Source of the DNA: Eucalyptus grandis | Lineage: Eukaryota; Streptophyta; Magnoliopsida; Myrtales; Myrtaceae | Reading direction: 5' to 3' | Assembly (NCBI RefSeq): GCF_016545825.1 | Contig: NC_052613.1 | Coordinates: 10,354,001 to 10,418,000, forward strand | DNA: 64,000 nt | In this document: piece by piece, positions 22,275-35,820 of the stretch | Layout: each line of letters begins with the position of its first letter | Numbering within the stretch: position 1 is the first letter of the stretch | Notes under the pieces: model-generated | What the model saw: only the letters and a program-made list of their open reading frames with translations | What the model was told of the DNA's origin: nothing | Databases searched by the model: none | Position numbers and translations under genes: made by a program

Positions 22275-24106
22275 TTTCTCAAATTTAATTTGCCTGCCTC
22301 TTTATTCTTAAATGAAAACCCCGATTTTCATTTTCAATTGTATTTATCATTTTCCTTTTTCTTTTGCAATTAAGAACAAAAGAAAACCCGTACAAGTGCA
22401 ATATGAAAAGAAAGGAGATAAAATTGCCACCCCCCCCAACAATCTTTTTTTGTTCCCTTTGTTTATCTCGTGATCAAATTTGAGAAAATTCCAAATAAGA
22501 GCTCGAAGTGCTCTCACCGATTAGCATAATATTATGACCAATCAAAAATCTTTTCATCCAAATACAAATTAAATTTAAATTTAATTATTAAAAAAAAAAA
22601 AAGACATAGGAGGGAGGGGGTCGCCGCCTCATCATTGATGAAGCGACTATAAAGGCCAATGAAGTCATTAGCACCTTGGCGAGGGTTGGCCAACCTCACC
22701 AACCAAAGGCAAAGGCCTAAAGCATCATAATCTAGGCCAGGGTTGCCCGCCCTCGCCTCGAGCCTATGCAAGGATAGCCAAGCCTATGTGATTGTCGACA
22801 ACCCTCACCTAGGGTAGGGTGAGGGCAAGCAACCCTTACTCAAATCTAGAAGAGGGTCGTAACTCGTCCCCACTTTTGGTAAAGGCTTACTAATTTCGCC
22901 TCTGGTCGACAAGGGTCACCACCCCTTAACGAGGCACTAGCCACTCCTTTCCCCTATGTTTTCCTTTTCTTTTTAAGTTTTTTTATTAAAAGAAAAAGAA
23001 AAAAATAAAGGAAAAATTACCCTTCACAACCAATAAATTCAAGCCCTCTTTAAGTCGATATGGGTATTTTGGCTCTTATTTTAAATAAATATATATATAA
23101 CCTTTATTTGACCTTTATTTAAAATAATATCTACTCCAAGTTTTTATTTAAAAAAATGAAAGCACTTCATCCCCTTATTTAGATTTGTCCACTTGAAAGA
23201 AATTAATTTAGCTAATTTTTGAAGGGTGCCTTTTCTGTCCTTGTCTCTCTCATGATCAAATCGATGTATATAAACACATAAAAAATTTCGAAAATGTATT
23301 ATCCGAAGATATTAGTTAAATTTGAAGAATCACCCATCCGATAAACACTACACGTCATCCCATTGTTTTGGAGTTTTTGGTGATCAACTATTATATAGAT
23401 TTTGAAGATATCTTGAAATAGGTATGGTTCAAAGGAAATAAAACCCAAACAAATGTATTTATTTTGGCATTTTTCCAAAACCAAGATGACTCGTTCTCTA
23501 TGATGACACGGGGTCACACAAGAAAAAGAGTGAATTATGTCACACAAATCACAATTTAGCACCCCAGTTGCAAAGGAATTCACTCCACAAAAAGAGCCTC
23601 CAGAATTTATGAAATGTTACCGAATATAAACGATACTGGTGCTTAATATAATTTACAAAAGTAAAAGCACAAGAAACGTTAATCCCTTAGAACATATTTA
23701 TTTCCATAAGAAAAATAAAGAGTCAGGAAGCCTCAAGGTTGTCTGGAACCATTTCTGGACAACTGGGTATGCATCAAAATGAACAGAATTGGCAACTTTG
23801 GAGAGTACTTTCCTCCATCATGAAGCTTCATCTTAGGAGGAGTCAGCACTACAACATCAATACATCTGCTTGCACAATCTACCAGTTCAAAACACTGGAC
23901 AACATAAGTGCTTGAGAAAAAAGAATCACATGAATAATGCACCCAACCAACACCCATCTTCCCTCATTATTCCTCTCGGAAGTGCCGAAACCTAACCCAA
24001 AAAATTACCAAACCTAGCTCCTTTCAAGTTTTTCCTCCTTTTCTTTTTACATAGAAGCGTCTGTTTCGTGGATGAATTTAAACTACAGACTATGCCTACT
24101 TGCTTC
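22275..24106. other. Intergenic DNA with a GC-rich-core repeat
   Basis: About 22,565-23,010 shows an A-rich arm, a GC-richer core (22,615-22,945, repeats of 'gcgagggttg/caaccctcgcc') and a T/A-rich arm, like the TIR elements elsewhere in the window. Its ends were not resolved. About 23,020-24,000 holds nothing recognisable. The last ~100 bp are 3' flank of PEX3. Confidence 0.45.
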
Positions 24107-27100
24107 CTATGAATTCGGCATATTTGTGTATAGAAGAGTGAAGAAGAGTTCGACATCTGGAGAGTCTCTAATTATCTGGATGAAACGGTTCTTGCTCGCT
24201 TCTTCGAGAAGTAGAGGCCCCATCTGCGCCACTCGAGGTACGAGTTTAGCTAGTGGTATCCCTGAAGCAGCACTGCTTCCTCCAGCTTGAAGTTCAAATT
24301 CCTCAACCAGTGCGTGCACAACCATTTTCAATGACACATCAACTACACCCCCAAATTCAGCACTGCAGGAAAATTCAGGAAATCAATCCAAAAAGGAGGT
24401 CACAATATACTTTGCTCGATAGAAGACTCCAAGTCCAAAAACAGTCGACCAACTACTTGACCACTGAGGTACATTGCAGATGTAATGCATCCTTTCATCA
24501 AGAACTGAATATAAAAGTATGACCTACCCCTAAAGATATATCTACAATGAACCATGATTCCTTGCCAAGCTCAAACTACTCTAAAAGCAAGGGCATTTCC
24601 CATCAAATTATTGACAGAGAACAGTCTCAAAGATAGCATTTTCTAAGCAAAATTACTTCTCACAAAGTTGATGTAATTGTGAATGCCCATTGCTCATATT
24701 CTTAGTATTAACAGACAAACCTTGATATCACAGTTCGAGCCTCCACCATTAGCTGATCAAACTTGGTAAAATTGGGGACAATTGTATCCTCGTTGCCAGA
24801 AGTGTCACTGATCTTATGCAATCTAGCATCCTCAGGCATCAAATAGCCCACCCACTGAAGGGGGCTTCCCATGATCATGAAGGTGTCGAGTATTTGTAAA
24901 ATCGTCTCATGCAGTGCCGCATTGTCAAAGAAATCTCTCAATTGCTTCCTGCAAGTGACTTTCAAATACTGCATTAAGAAAGCAAGATCAAGCAAATCTC
25001 TGATGAAACATGCTGGAGGTGCATTTTTTTGTGAAATTTCTAAGCATACCCTATAAGTACAAAGTTAGCCTCGGAGAGAAATCATGTCAAGATAGCTTAG
25101 CAGAGGGCCCAGTGGCTGTATCTCACAAAACACCACAATTACCACCACAGCCTCCAGTCATCCACACAGAACCCATATTGGCCAGGCACCAAAGAATGCC
25201 TTAAGCGCTCTGAGGCGAGACCCAAGGACCAAAGACGGAATTAAAAGGAGGCTCACACACTCTCTCATAGAGATGGACATGTCGATGCAGGTGACAAAGA
25301 GCCTTACCCCTTGAGAACTTCAGCGGCAGCTGCCTGCATATTATATATCAAGGCTGCCAAGCCATGATTGGAGAGAAAATCAGCACTTGCAAGGAACTTC
25401 TGCTGGTCCTCCATGTCAATGAGATCAGCATCGTCCTGTCATGAACAATATTAACAAAGAGTACTGACATGAACTTACGAGTGGTGCATTATACCTGTGA
25501 ATAGTCAGGCAAGAGATAGAAGTACACTATACGAAAAGCAGCAACTTCAGATTGAACACAATGACTTAAGAAGTATCTGCTACAAACAACTCCAACAACA
25601 ACAACAAGCCACATCCCACCAGGTGTGGTCAGCTGAATGGAACCTCTCATCTTATAGCGCTTTGTTTTTCGTAGAATTGTCACTAAACTCAAAATACTAC
25701 ATCACTAATATCAGAGATTTATGCTCTATCTACATTTAACTGTTCAGATTCTGCTTTCAGATACATACTAAGCCAGCTCTTTAAGAGGGAGTCCAGAAAT
25801 TGTCAACACACCTCACACTTCATATCAAGATAGAGATATGGAAGAGCATTTGAACCCCATATAATAAATATACAGACATTAGTAATATGGAACTAAAAGT
25901 CAAATAAAAAGTTACTAATGGACCCTCTAATAATGGCGTCTAGCAATTAAGAACATTGCATGGACCTCTGCACATGCCATAGTTTCGTCTAACATCTCAC
26001 CATGCTTATGTATAACTTGAATATCTCCTTGAAGTAGGAGGACAAGGAGCAGGAAAAAATCAAAAGCATGCACGATCCAAAGGTAATTGGACCTGTATCA
26101 GGATATTGACTGATCTCCTAGTTACAATCATAAAGTGTAAACAATAATGACAAAATTGAAAATTTTAAATTGGCTAAAAAGCCAAAGCATTCTTGCTATG
26201 AGGAGAGGTTCAAGGAAGGAGATGATGAAGCCTACATCTACGCAGGGAGAAAGGCCTACACACCAAATGCAAAAGCTCATATCCAACAGTTTATGATAAG
26301 AAGATTCTGAAGGAGCAATTTTGATGATTTATTGTTAAAGTAACAAGATTGTCAAACATTGTAATGCATGAAATGCAACAGTATGGGTGAAAGTTGCTTC
26401 TTCTATCCTTAAGTAATAACTGCTTAAATGATCCTGATATGACAACATATGCCAAATTATATCCAAATCGTCTCTTTAGTCCCTAACTAGCTTCTGCTTG
26501 GTTTGCAATTCCTGAATCTTCAAACTATATACTAGTTCAGCTAGTCTAACGTCTGTCTATAAATATGGTCTGTAGCACAATAACTTTCCAAAATCATGTT
26601 CCAAGTGACAGGATCCATAATTGCTTAAAGTTATACAAGTGGAGACAGCCAAAACTGAAACAAAACAGATCAACAGAATTATTAACTTAGGTACTGATAG
26701 CCAGTGCATTTGAAAATGTGCCTTCACTTGGTACTCATAAGGTCAAGAAAAGCATCAACTGCATTTTCATGAGGGCAAAGAAATGCAACAGAAGATAAGT
26801 TGTTATCTGAAAAATAGTAAACAACAATCCACTGTGATCTTGACTATAGTAAACACACTGGAAACTCCATGAGAACGCCTTAAAGCAAGCCTTAGATGAC
26901 TATGACAAGAAAAGCACTTGTATTTCCAGCAGACCCAATTACTGAACAGAAAGATGTGTCAGAAGATATGCTTTAAAAGAAATTAATATGGAAGAGGCTT
27001 TTACAAGTAATTGAGGGCTTCCAAGGCCCCGAGCAGTGTCAATATACAGATGTCTCCCCAGGATATTGACTTGAACTCTGATGTATAAGCTGAGTAATGT

Positions 27101-28042
27101 CATTGCCCAAAGTGAGACTAACATTCTTGTAAAACCTGAAGGAAAAAATTAACAAGAAGAAGTGAAATGCGGTTATGAAGTAGACTGGTTTGTCATAGGA
27201 TTACAGTATGACTAAGAAGCATACTCATAAGATGTCACAGCCCAATGGCATATAGGAAAGCAAGATAAATAGCGCAAAATCATACTCAGAATTTTCAGTT
27301 GATCCCACAATTCAAGTTTCTCTGCAGACGTCAACGTGTTGGGTTGGCCTTTTCCTCTCATTAACCTCTCTGTCAAGTGTGTCAAGTCCAACTCTTCCGC
27401 TATCCGGCTACTTACATAGTGCATGGCATGAGGCATGGTTGCTGTATTGGCTATTCCTTGGATACTCTCGAAATGGGTTTGCATACTGCCATCAAAATTC
27501 ACAAACCATAGCATGAGAGCATGTCCTTAGCTGTGGTAACAGCCCACAGCCGTTACATTAAGAAAAACAACAGATGGAAAGCTAAATTCTCTTAACTGAG
27601 CCTTGACGAGTTCCTCATTTTCGCGCTCACCCGCCAACACCTTTTCAAGATCCAAAAGCTGCTTCTTACGGGCATCATAAAGCTTATACAGAAGGTATCC
27701 ACTACCCAAAATGCCAGCACCAAACAAAATCTTTCTCCGATGCCGCCTCCAAAAATCCCTGTATTCACACAAGCTTGAAGATAAATCAACCCAGCCTTCG
27801 TGCTTTTCTTGTTCTTAGCAACAGAAACAGGACACACAACACAACCTCACTAGGATGTGGATAGAACCCAGAAACACAGTCAAGAATATACATCAAACAA
27901 AGGCCATAGTTCGGCTAGATATCAACCATACGTGAAAAAATGCAAGTGCCCATATGGCAAAGACCAATTTTTTAGGCAAGAAAGCGGCACAACGACACCG
28001 TAGCCTCGCAAAGACAGCGAGCAAACCGACTGACCTAATCAT
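24107..28042 (-). CDS. PEX3: Peroxisome biogenesis protein 3 (PEX3)
   Basis: PEX3 is the membrane docking receptor for PEX19 and its cargo, and is needed to insert peroxisomal membrane proteins. I infer seven exons: 28,042-28,035; 27,758-27,597; 27,485-27,286; 27,135-27,005; 25,435-25,308; 24,948-24,721; 24,362-24,107. The phases are consistent and give 370 aa, close to the usual plant length. The N-terminus reads M-I-R then DFWRRHRRK, a basic cluster followed by a hydrophobic anchor (about residues 13-30, LFGAGILGSGYLLYKLY). These are the hallmarks of PEX3 targeting and anchoring. Further conserved blocks are 'SLYIRVQVNILGRHLYIDTA', 'QQKFLASADFLSNHGL', 'LHETILQILDTFM' and the C-terminal 'NRFIQIIRD-PDVELFFTLLY'. 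The 8-nt first coding exon would be missed by most gene finders. The exon 2/3 junction gives His where relatives often have Gln; this is the least certain splice. Intron 4 is the longest at about 1.57 kb. Confidence 0.9.
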
Positions 28043-28069
28043 CTTTCTTGGTGCTACGGAGCCCAGAAA

Positions 28070-28084
28070 TCAATGCAAAGCCAT
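28070..28084 (-). promoter_or_regulatory. Short upstream ORF in the PEX3 leader
   Basis: ATG GCT TTG CAT TGA (four codons plus stop) ends 27 nt before the PEX3 start codon, within the inferred leader exon. Such a minimal uORF could lower translation. It exists only if transcription starts upstream of 28,084, which seems likely but is not shown. Confidence 0.4.
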
Positions 28085-28099
28085 CGCTGGAGATCCGAA

Positions 28100-31000
28100 G
28101 CCGCCAAGGAGTGAGCGAAAGAGACGATACTGATTCAAGAAAAGGGTCTTTTGGGCAACCGCAGAATCTTTAATTCGTGGGGGTGCGGATTTTCAAAGGG
28201 GGTTCTTCCCCTCTTGAAGTTCTCCTTCCCTCTGTTGCCCAAGACTCCCCTCCTCCGGAGAGAGTACAGATTCACGGAGCAAGATGAGGAGAACGAGGAG
28301 ATGATGGAGATGGAGATGAAGATGGAGATGTCTGCCGACAGAGAATCGGGGCAAACCTAGAGATGGGGTTCCATCCACGAAACATTAAAATTCGTGCCTA
28401 CCAATGTCGATTCGAAGACGAGAACGATCTCTGGACGAGAAAAAAAAAAAAAAGTACCCAAAATCAAGAATTATATCTCGGTTTTTGTCTGTAATTTTCT
28501 CCTGTCCCCCTCCTCCTATGTTCTTTACGGAGGAGAAAAGAGATTCTGTGGAATCCAGTGACGATTCGGGAAGGTTCCTGTGAGTAGGGCATTGATTAGA
28601 TTTAACCGAAAAAAAAAACATTTTTTTTTTTTCCAAGATGATAACTATGCATGTCCCAAAGTTAGTGGATTCAAACTAACATTATTTAATAATTTAACAA
28701 GTGTCTAAGAAGAGTACATTTTTAATTGAAATGAGGATAAAAAATTTACCAAGGGGATTTGGTTTTGACTTTGTTACCGGAAAGATATCTAACGTCACCG
28801 GTGACCAAAAGATTAGATAGGACTAGGTTTTATTATATATTCTCATAACTTTTGGGTATTCATTAGATTATCGCACAAGTTATATATTGAAAAAAATCTC
28901 AACTTATATTTACTGCAATACATTTATCATATGCTTTTTTTGTGACATCGAGAACCCGAACAATGCCCTTGTGTTGAAATCTCAAACTTTTATTTAAGTT
29001 ATACGTTTGCTCTCTATTAATATTATGTCAAATGATTTTTCAATCAAAATAATGTTATTTTTGCTTTATTTAAGTCACTAAAGTCATGTTAACAAATTTT
29101 GCTTTCCAAATCCATATCGGTAGATTTTTAACAGTAATTATTGGGCAAGGGTAAATATGTATAAGTTTGGGTTTTTGATGTCACGGAAAAAAATTTAAAT
29201 AAATGTGTTACATCGGTTGGCATAATTTTATAATTTTTATGATATTTTCTTTAAAATATTTTATGGCCCATTTGTTTACACTTAAAAATAGATAATATGT
29301 ATTTTTTTTATTTCTCATCAAAACTTAAAAATTATTCAAATTTCAAGAAAAATAGAAAAATAAATGTGAATTTGCACATTAACCCTATATTGGTAGAGTT
29401 GAGATATATTTATCACAAAAAACTTCAAGTCGTTACTCTAGTAACAAATATATCCTTAGTTAGTTTCTGTCAAATTTTACCGCAAATTGATTAAATTGGA
29501 TGACACATAATGGGTGTATCAATTTGGATTTTACCCTCCATTTATCGTAAGTATTAAATTGATGGATAGTAAATGTATCGTGAATGTACTAATTTGAAAT
29601 TTTTGATGAAATAAAAATATCGCGAGTATATTAATTTTAATTTTTCGTGATATTAATCTAACATATATAGATATCAATTCACAGCAGAATTTGTCTCCAA
29701 AAAGGTTGACAGTCTCCATTTACACACCGTATGAAATTTATAGATAATTCGACTCCGTGTCATGTGCGTTATTGTTGAATGTTTACTCTTTTGGCCAAAA
29801 TTACGTGACATATGCCCGTCCATATTCCTATTATGTCTCTTTTTTGCTGCCTCGGACGATTTTTACCTTCTATTGGGCAATCTAGTTGACTAACGAAAGA
29901 GAAAATGAAAAAGAAGAAAAAGATGCTGTTTGGGTTACTTCTAAGGATAAATCCAAATTTTCAAAGAAAGATAACAATTTAAATTGAAAATGAGCGAAAA
30001 ATTTTATGCAATGAGATAACATTTATGTTGACCCTTTTGTACTTTGATTTTGTTGGTTTACTTAAAATTCACGATTATCAATTTGACTTTTATCTCACGG
30101 GAATTCTATTGAAAGCTTACATAAATTATTGAGATTTGAGGATGGTCTTGAACTGTTTTGCAGTATAAAGAGGTAAAAATACTTAATAGCTGAATATTTT
30201 CCTGCCTTTTCTCTCTATACCTATTTGGACTGCTCTTTTACAGAAGAAATGGAGAGAGGTGATTTGTGCGACTGTCTCGCGGATGTCGTTGTAAGAGTCT
30301 AATGCCCACCATGCATATAATTCAGGGATATGGACATAATAAAAGCCAATAATTAAAAAAAAAATTGGTTTGAGTTACATTAGCCGAAATCTAAGGTTAT
30401 ATTAGATAGTCAAGACTAATCATGATAAAAGTTGAAATAGAATAAAATTTATCATATTTTATGTTTAATGTCTACTCAAGATAGAATAAAGTCGGATTTA
30501 AAAAATATATAGTAAATAAAAAATCCCATGAATGAAGTGAGATAAAGGTAGATAGAATTTATTATTTTTCTTGAATATTAAATTTCCAAACTTAAAAAAA
30601 AAATATAATATAATAATTAAATATAAAATAGTACTTGGATTCTAATATAAAAGAAAATTCAAAGTAACAAAAAGTGATGGACAATTTTCAATATTTTTTG
30701 ATATATTTGAAAAATTCTTTCTATTATATAATATACTATATATTTATTTTCTATATTTATTAGTTAATATAAATTTTATTGTGGAAGGGAATAAAAAAAT
30801 AAAATAGAGAGAAAGATAAATAAAATAAGAATAAAAATGAAGTAGAATAACCCCAATTTTAAATGAATAATTTAAAACTTGAAACGGATCTCTTAATTCT
30901 ATCCATCTCCTCTTTTGCATTTCTAATTCATGTCGAACCGTCGACTCTTTTGTAGCTCTTTATTTATGTCAAAGCTCCACTTAAACGAGACAGTCGTGGC

Positions 31001-31776
31001 TATTTTTCTTTTGTGAGTCTCTAGTTCACAACAAAGGTCCATGAAAAGCAACCAAAAAGTCGAATCTCCTTTTCCATAAACTTGTGGTTTATGTTGAAAT
31101 TTTCACAAAAGCGTTGAGAAAAGCAAGTCAATGTATATTTTCGGAATTGCAAAGTTAAATAATCACATGTTCACTCTTTTATTAGAATTGGTAATTGCTG
31201 GTTGATTTACCTTGTCAATGTTGTTGTAGTCGGATCGATGTTGCCGTAGTCCATTTATATTTCTTATCATAATTGAACCCATGATTCTAGAATGCTACAA
31301 CGATCTTATTATTATTTTTTTTAAGATGTAGATCTTACAATAATCATGCATCTATTGATGGAGGTTGTGCATTGTTTTTTTAGCAGTGAACCAAAATAAA
31401 TTCTTATTATTTCTGTTTGTGCAATTTTAGGTTTATTTACATTGATACGTTGTTATACTAAATAATTATTAAATAACATAGGAGAATATCCTATTTTGTT
31501 AATACAATTCACCAAACAGTATGTGAGATATAACAAAATTCCAAAATTTCATCGTATATCCTCTTTAATTTTGTCCTTATTAGAAATCCATACAGTGAAA
31601 TACAATCTAAGATTTAAGCCTGAACTAATTATAGGTCTAGTAACACTTGGCCTTGACTAGGCCCATCCATGCTAAGACAAATTTGAGCGAATCCATATAA
31701 GGGCATTAGCTATAAAAAGCACGATCCAACTCAAGCCAAGCTTTTGCAATGCAAAAAGTGGCGCGTACTATGTGCT
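28100..31776. other. PEX3 upstream region and long AT-rich intergenic DNA
   Basis: About 28,100-28,380 is likely PEX3 leader and promoter, with a GATGGA-type repeat near 28,298-28,335. From 28,640 to 31,770 the DNA is strongly AT-rich, with no credible exon, RNA gene or clear element boundary. Confidence 0.5.
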
Positions 31777-31779
31777 AAT

Positions 31780-32692
31780 ACAAGTGCATTTGGTATAGTT
31801 TTTCAAAGGGGTTGTCGACCTCCAAAACTCTTGAGAAAATACCAAGGTATTTGGTAAGTTTTCTGAAGGGGTTTTCGGTTGAATACTAGCATTGAAAAAA
31901 CTGAAAACCCAATACTAGTCATAGGGATTATCATTGGGCTTTTAGCGTTCGACCTAATACTTAAATTAGTTTTTTTTTTCCAAAACTACCATCACCAATC
32001 CTTCAAATTTTCAATTGTCTCTAGTTATATTTTTTTAAATTAAAAAAATTACCCAAACCCTTCGTCGGTCTAGCAAAGGGCTACGGTTGCCAATAAGCAG
32101 ATCTAGCATTGGCGGCCATTGATTGAGGTTGCTTGACATTGGGCAACCTTCAATGAGGGTCGCTTAACCCAAGTAGCACGCAATCGAGGTGACTACCGCT
32201 TGGGTCTCATGACCTCAAGCAATAGTTGCTTAGGCTCGTGTGAGCCCTCGCTTGAGTCTCTTGAGGATTGCGCGACGTAGGTGACTACCATCGGGGTTCA
32301 TGACCTTCGGCGACCCTCGTGCAAGGTCGCGAGAACCAGGTGTTGGGGTTCGCTCAAGGTCGTGTGACCTCATACGACCCTCACTAGAGGTTGCTCGACC
32401 TCGAGTGACCTCAATCGATGGCCATCGACGCCAGATCTAGCTCACCGGCATTCGTAACTCTTCACTGAATTGGTGAAAGCTTTGGGTTTTTTTAATAAAA
32501 GTATATAAGAAATATATATATACCCAAAGATTATTGCAAAAGTTTTTTTTACTAAACATAATTTGAACTTAAAGTCTATTTGCAAAATTTTTTTATCAAA
32601 CACAATTTTCATTTCCTCAATTAGCTTTGGTTTTTACTATTTGTTTTATATTCAAAGCTCCTTTGCAAAGCTGAATCAAATGCACCCTAAGA
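31780..32692. mobile_element. TIR element with 'GTGCATTTG' ends
   Basis: The left end AGTGCATTTGGTATAG is matched in inverted form at the right end (GGGTGCATTTGATTCAG). Both are followed inward by 'TTTGCAAAGG/TTTTCAAAGG'-like sequence. The centre (about 32,060-32,460) is GC-richer and full of 'GACCTCG/CGAGGTC' and 'GGTTGC' motifs, between T-rich and A/T-rich arms. No transposase and no clear target duplication were found. Confidence 0.5.
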
Positions 32693-32987
32693 GAGCTCGT
32701 GTAATACCTAATTCAAAGGCACGATCCGATTTTGGACACACCCATTAATCATCTCTAGTTCAAGGTGGGCGAACGCATTGCGAATAGCTTCTGCCCAGCC
32801 AATGGCCAAGAGCACAAGTCAACAAGTCAACACCTCCTAGTGACATGGCTTGACCTAAGCATCAAATCATGAAATCGTCGGTCGTGTGAGCCCCATCCAT
32901 AAATTTCGAACGATGAAATGGGGCGCGATGATACGGGGTCCGTGGATCTCGAATTTAGGTAAGGGTTTCTTGGGGTAAGTACACTAA

Positions 32988-33390
32988 GGCTACGTTTCAT
33001 TTAGTTTTCAAAATGGGCCCCGGAGAAATGTAAATATCTTTGACTAAAGAGTTTTGGGGAAATACAAATTGCGTTTGGTAAAAAATTATTTGCAAAACTA
33101 TTATTTCGTAAAGAGTGTTTGGCATTTTTTTTATTTTTTATAAATGGCTTTTAGTTTCATTTTTCTTTTTTTTGTTAAAAAATTAAACTCTTTGCCGACT
33201 CTAGTTAATATAAGGGTAGTTTTGGAACAATGAAAAGTAAAATCGAAAAATTTAAAGTATTATGATAGTAGTTTAAAAAGAAAAAAAGTAATTTTAGCAT
33301 TTGGTTAAATGCTAAAGGCCCAAAATTGATTCCTACCAGCATTAGGTTTTTAGCTTTCTCAAAATTAACATTTGATTGAAAGCTCCTTAG
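32988..33390. mobile_element. Short TIR-like element or arm of a larger one
   Basis: It starts near GGCTACGTTTCATTTAG and ends near CTCAAAATTAACATTTGATTGAAAGCTCC. Inside is the 'TTGCGTTTGGTAAAA' motif typical of such plant elements. It abuts the next element at about 33,391. Boundaries are tentative. Confidence 0.35.
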
Positions 33391-35331
33391 TGTGCGTTTG
33401 GTTAGACTTTTGGAGAAAGTCTTTAGGAAAATGCAAAGGACTTTAAGGGTCCGTTTGTTTCACGGAAAATTGGCCATTTTCGAAAAAAAAAAAAAAATTC
33501 TCATAAGTTATTTTCCAAGAAAATGACAATATTTTCTAGTGTTCAGCTAAAACTTGAAAATGTTTTGGAAAATATTTTCCAATATTCGGTAAGGAAAATA
33601 TTTTATAAGACTTCACAACTTAAGCAAGCACGATTTACTTGACCTATAGATCCATCAAATATGAACTTGCCTTTAAATCTAAGCAAACTTGCTTCATATC
33701 TTGGTTCTCTCATTATAATCAAACGCTCATTTACTCTAAAAAAAAATATTTGTATGGATTTTAAAAAGAAGCAAAAGAGAAAAGAAGTAAAATATGTAAA
33801 GCTTTTGCTTGAGTAATATACAACCGCAGGATAGAGTAAATCAATAAAATGATAAACAAGAGTGCAAAGCACAAGATTGAGAATGACGAGCTCAGATTCG
33901 CTTAGCAACGGCCGATGACTAGCCAAGAAAGTAGAAGATGGGAACCAAAGGAAAAAAAGAAAAAAAAGGAAATTAAAAATAATTCAAATTTAAAAAGAAA
34001 AAGAAAATTAAAAAAATAATTTGAAAAAAAAAGAAAAAAAGAAGAAGAAATGAGAGGAGGAAGTGATGATTTGTAGATGTGTGAGATAAGAAAGATTAAG
34101 TAAGGAAAATATTTTCCACTTTTCAAAGGTGGAAAACATTTTCCCCAAATCTAGAAGATTTTTTTTTTCATTTCATGGAAAACATTTTCCTCAAAGAATT
34201 CATTTTTCGTGAAACGAATGTCGAAAAATACAGAAAATGTTTTCGCATAAATTATTTTCCGCAAAACGAACATAACCTAAATGAAAGAGGTTTTTCAAAA
34301 TGCAAATTGCGGTTGGTAAGTTATAATCTAAAAGTCCATTGTGAAGTATCTTTGAGAAAATAGTTTTTGGAGAACTTATATTTACAAAGCACCTTTATTA
34401 TTAAAAAAAAGAAAAAAATATTTGGCCGATAAAGGGCGGCGGTTGCTAGTGATATGGGATCGTCGATAGTGGCCATCGTCTAGGTCGCTGGACCTCGGCG
34501 GCCCTTGGAAACCACTGGTGAGGGCCACCCGAGGTTGGGCACTACCGGCGGGGGTCGTGTGACCCCGACGAGACCCTTGCTTGAGGTTGCCGGCGGTCAC
34601 GTGACCCCACTTGGCCGTCGTCGAGGCTACGCAACCCTTGCCTGAGGTCGGACCTCGGTGAGGGCCGCGCCTGGGTTGCATGACCCTGAGTGGTCGTCAC
34701 CGAGGCTACGCAACCCTCGCTTGAGATTGGGGGGCCTTGTTGAGGGCCATGCCTTGGTTGCGTGACCTTGGTGACGCCGTGCGACCCCAAGCAGCCGTCG
34801 CCGAGGCCATACCACCCTTGCTTGAGGTTGTGCAGCCTCGGCGAGGTCGCTAAGACGCAAATCACGAGGCCCCCGTGACCCAGATGGTGTGGAGGTCGCC
34901 ATGACACCTTAGCGACGGTCGCCTAGGTCGCCGTGACCATCGACAACCTCCTCTAGCCGGTCGCTAGCCCCTCGCAACCCTGCGCAACCCCGTCAACTAC
35001 TCTCAATGGAGAAGATGAACAATGAACATGTAGAAGATGATGAACAATAATTTTTACATGTGCAGAAGGCTAAAAGCCCAAGGCACCCCAAGACCAGCCT
35101 TGGGCTTTCACCTTGGGCTTTCAGCCTTGAGAATGCTAGCTTTTGGCTAATGGAACTTGTAAAATTTGTCCCAAACACCTTATATTTAGCTAAAAGGACT
35201 TTAGGTGTTCAAAGTCCATTTGCAAAGCAGTTTCCAAACGCAACCTTAAACAAGCTTGCCAAACACCTTAGCATTTCTTCAAGGGGTTTTGGAAGTTGAA
35301 AGCCCAATGGGAAAGCTAAGCAAACATAATC
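33391..35331. mobile_element. TIR element with GC-rich core, host of a nested insertion
   Basis: The left end (GTGTGCGTTTGGTTAGACTTT) has an inverted counterpart at the right (reverse complement ATTATGTTTGCTTAGCTTT). Subterminal 'AAAGTCC/GGACTTT' motifs occur on both sides. The core (34,430-34,990) is GC-rich, with repeated 'GAGGCTACGCAACCCT-GCTTGAGGT' units (three imperfect copies, 34,620-34,840). The left arm is interrupted by the third 'GGAAAATG' element. Confidence 0.55.
33445..34276. mobile_element. Non-autonomous TIR element, 'GGAAAATG' family, copy 3 (nested)
   Basis: The left end GGGTCCGTTTGTTTCACGG and inverted right end GGTTATGTTCGTTTTGCGG resemble copies 1 and 2. The repeated 'GGAAAATATTTTCC' motifs are shared. 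TAA abuts both ends, which would suit a Tourist/PIF-like insertion. Unlike the other copies, the interior lacks the GC-rich core and is AG/AT-rich. Confidence 0.6.
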
Positions 35332-35335
35332 TAAA

Positions 35336-35680
35336 AGTGTCATAATTTTTGTATAGGCTCACTTTAATGTTATAACATTTTTTCATTCACTTAAATACTG
35401 CAAATTTAAAAAATCGATTACTTAAATGCTATCAGTGAATTGCCTCATTGGAAAATCCAATGTGGACACCGGTTGTCCCATGTAGCATTGTTGATTTTTA
35501 CATGGATAATTAATGAAATATTAAAAAATCCACCTTGAAATGGAAAATTAATAAAAAAAATCTATGTAGGACGATTTGTCGAAAATAACACTAAAATGAT
35601 CAATTTTACTTTGATGACATTTAAGTGAACGAAAAAAATTCATGGTACTTAAGTAAGCTCTATAAAAGAGTTATGACACT
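35336..35680. mobile_element. MITE with AGTGTCATAA termini, intact copy
   Basis: It begins AGTGTCATAATTTTTGTATA and ends with the inverted AGTGTCATAACTCTTTTATA. Inner arms include 'ATTTAAAAAATCGATTACTTAAAT', which recurs in a second copy near 36,755. It is 345 bp with no coding capacity. Confidence 0.7.
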
Positions 35681-35776
35681 CCTGTTGTCATTATCCCGTC
35701 AATTTTATTTATAAATAAAAAGATTAGGGATGGCCAATGCAGGTATCCCTATAAACTTTACCATGAGGGTCTCACA

Positions 35777-35820
35777 TAGACACACACACACAACACACAC
35801 ACACACACAAATATATATAC
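35777..35820. repeat. (CA)n microsatellite followed by (TA)n
   Basis: An interrupted CA-dinucleotide run, then ATATATATA, in AT-rich intergenic DNA. Confidence 0.85.
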
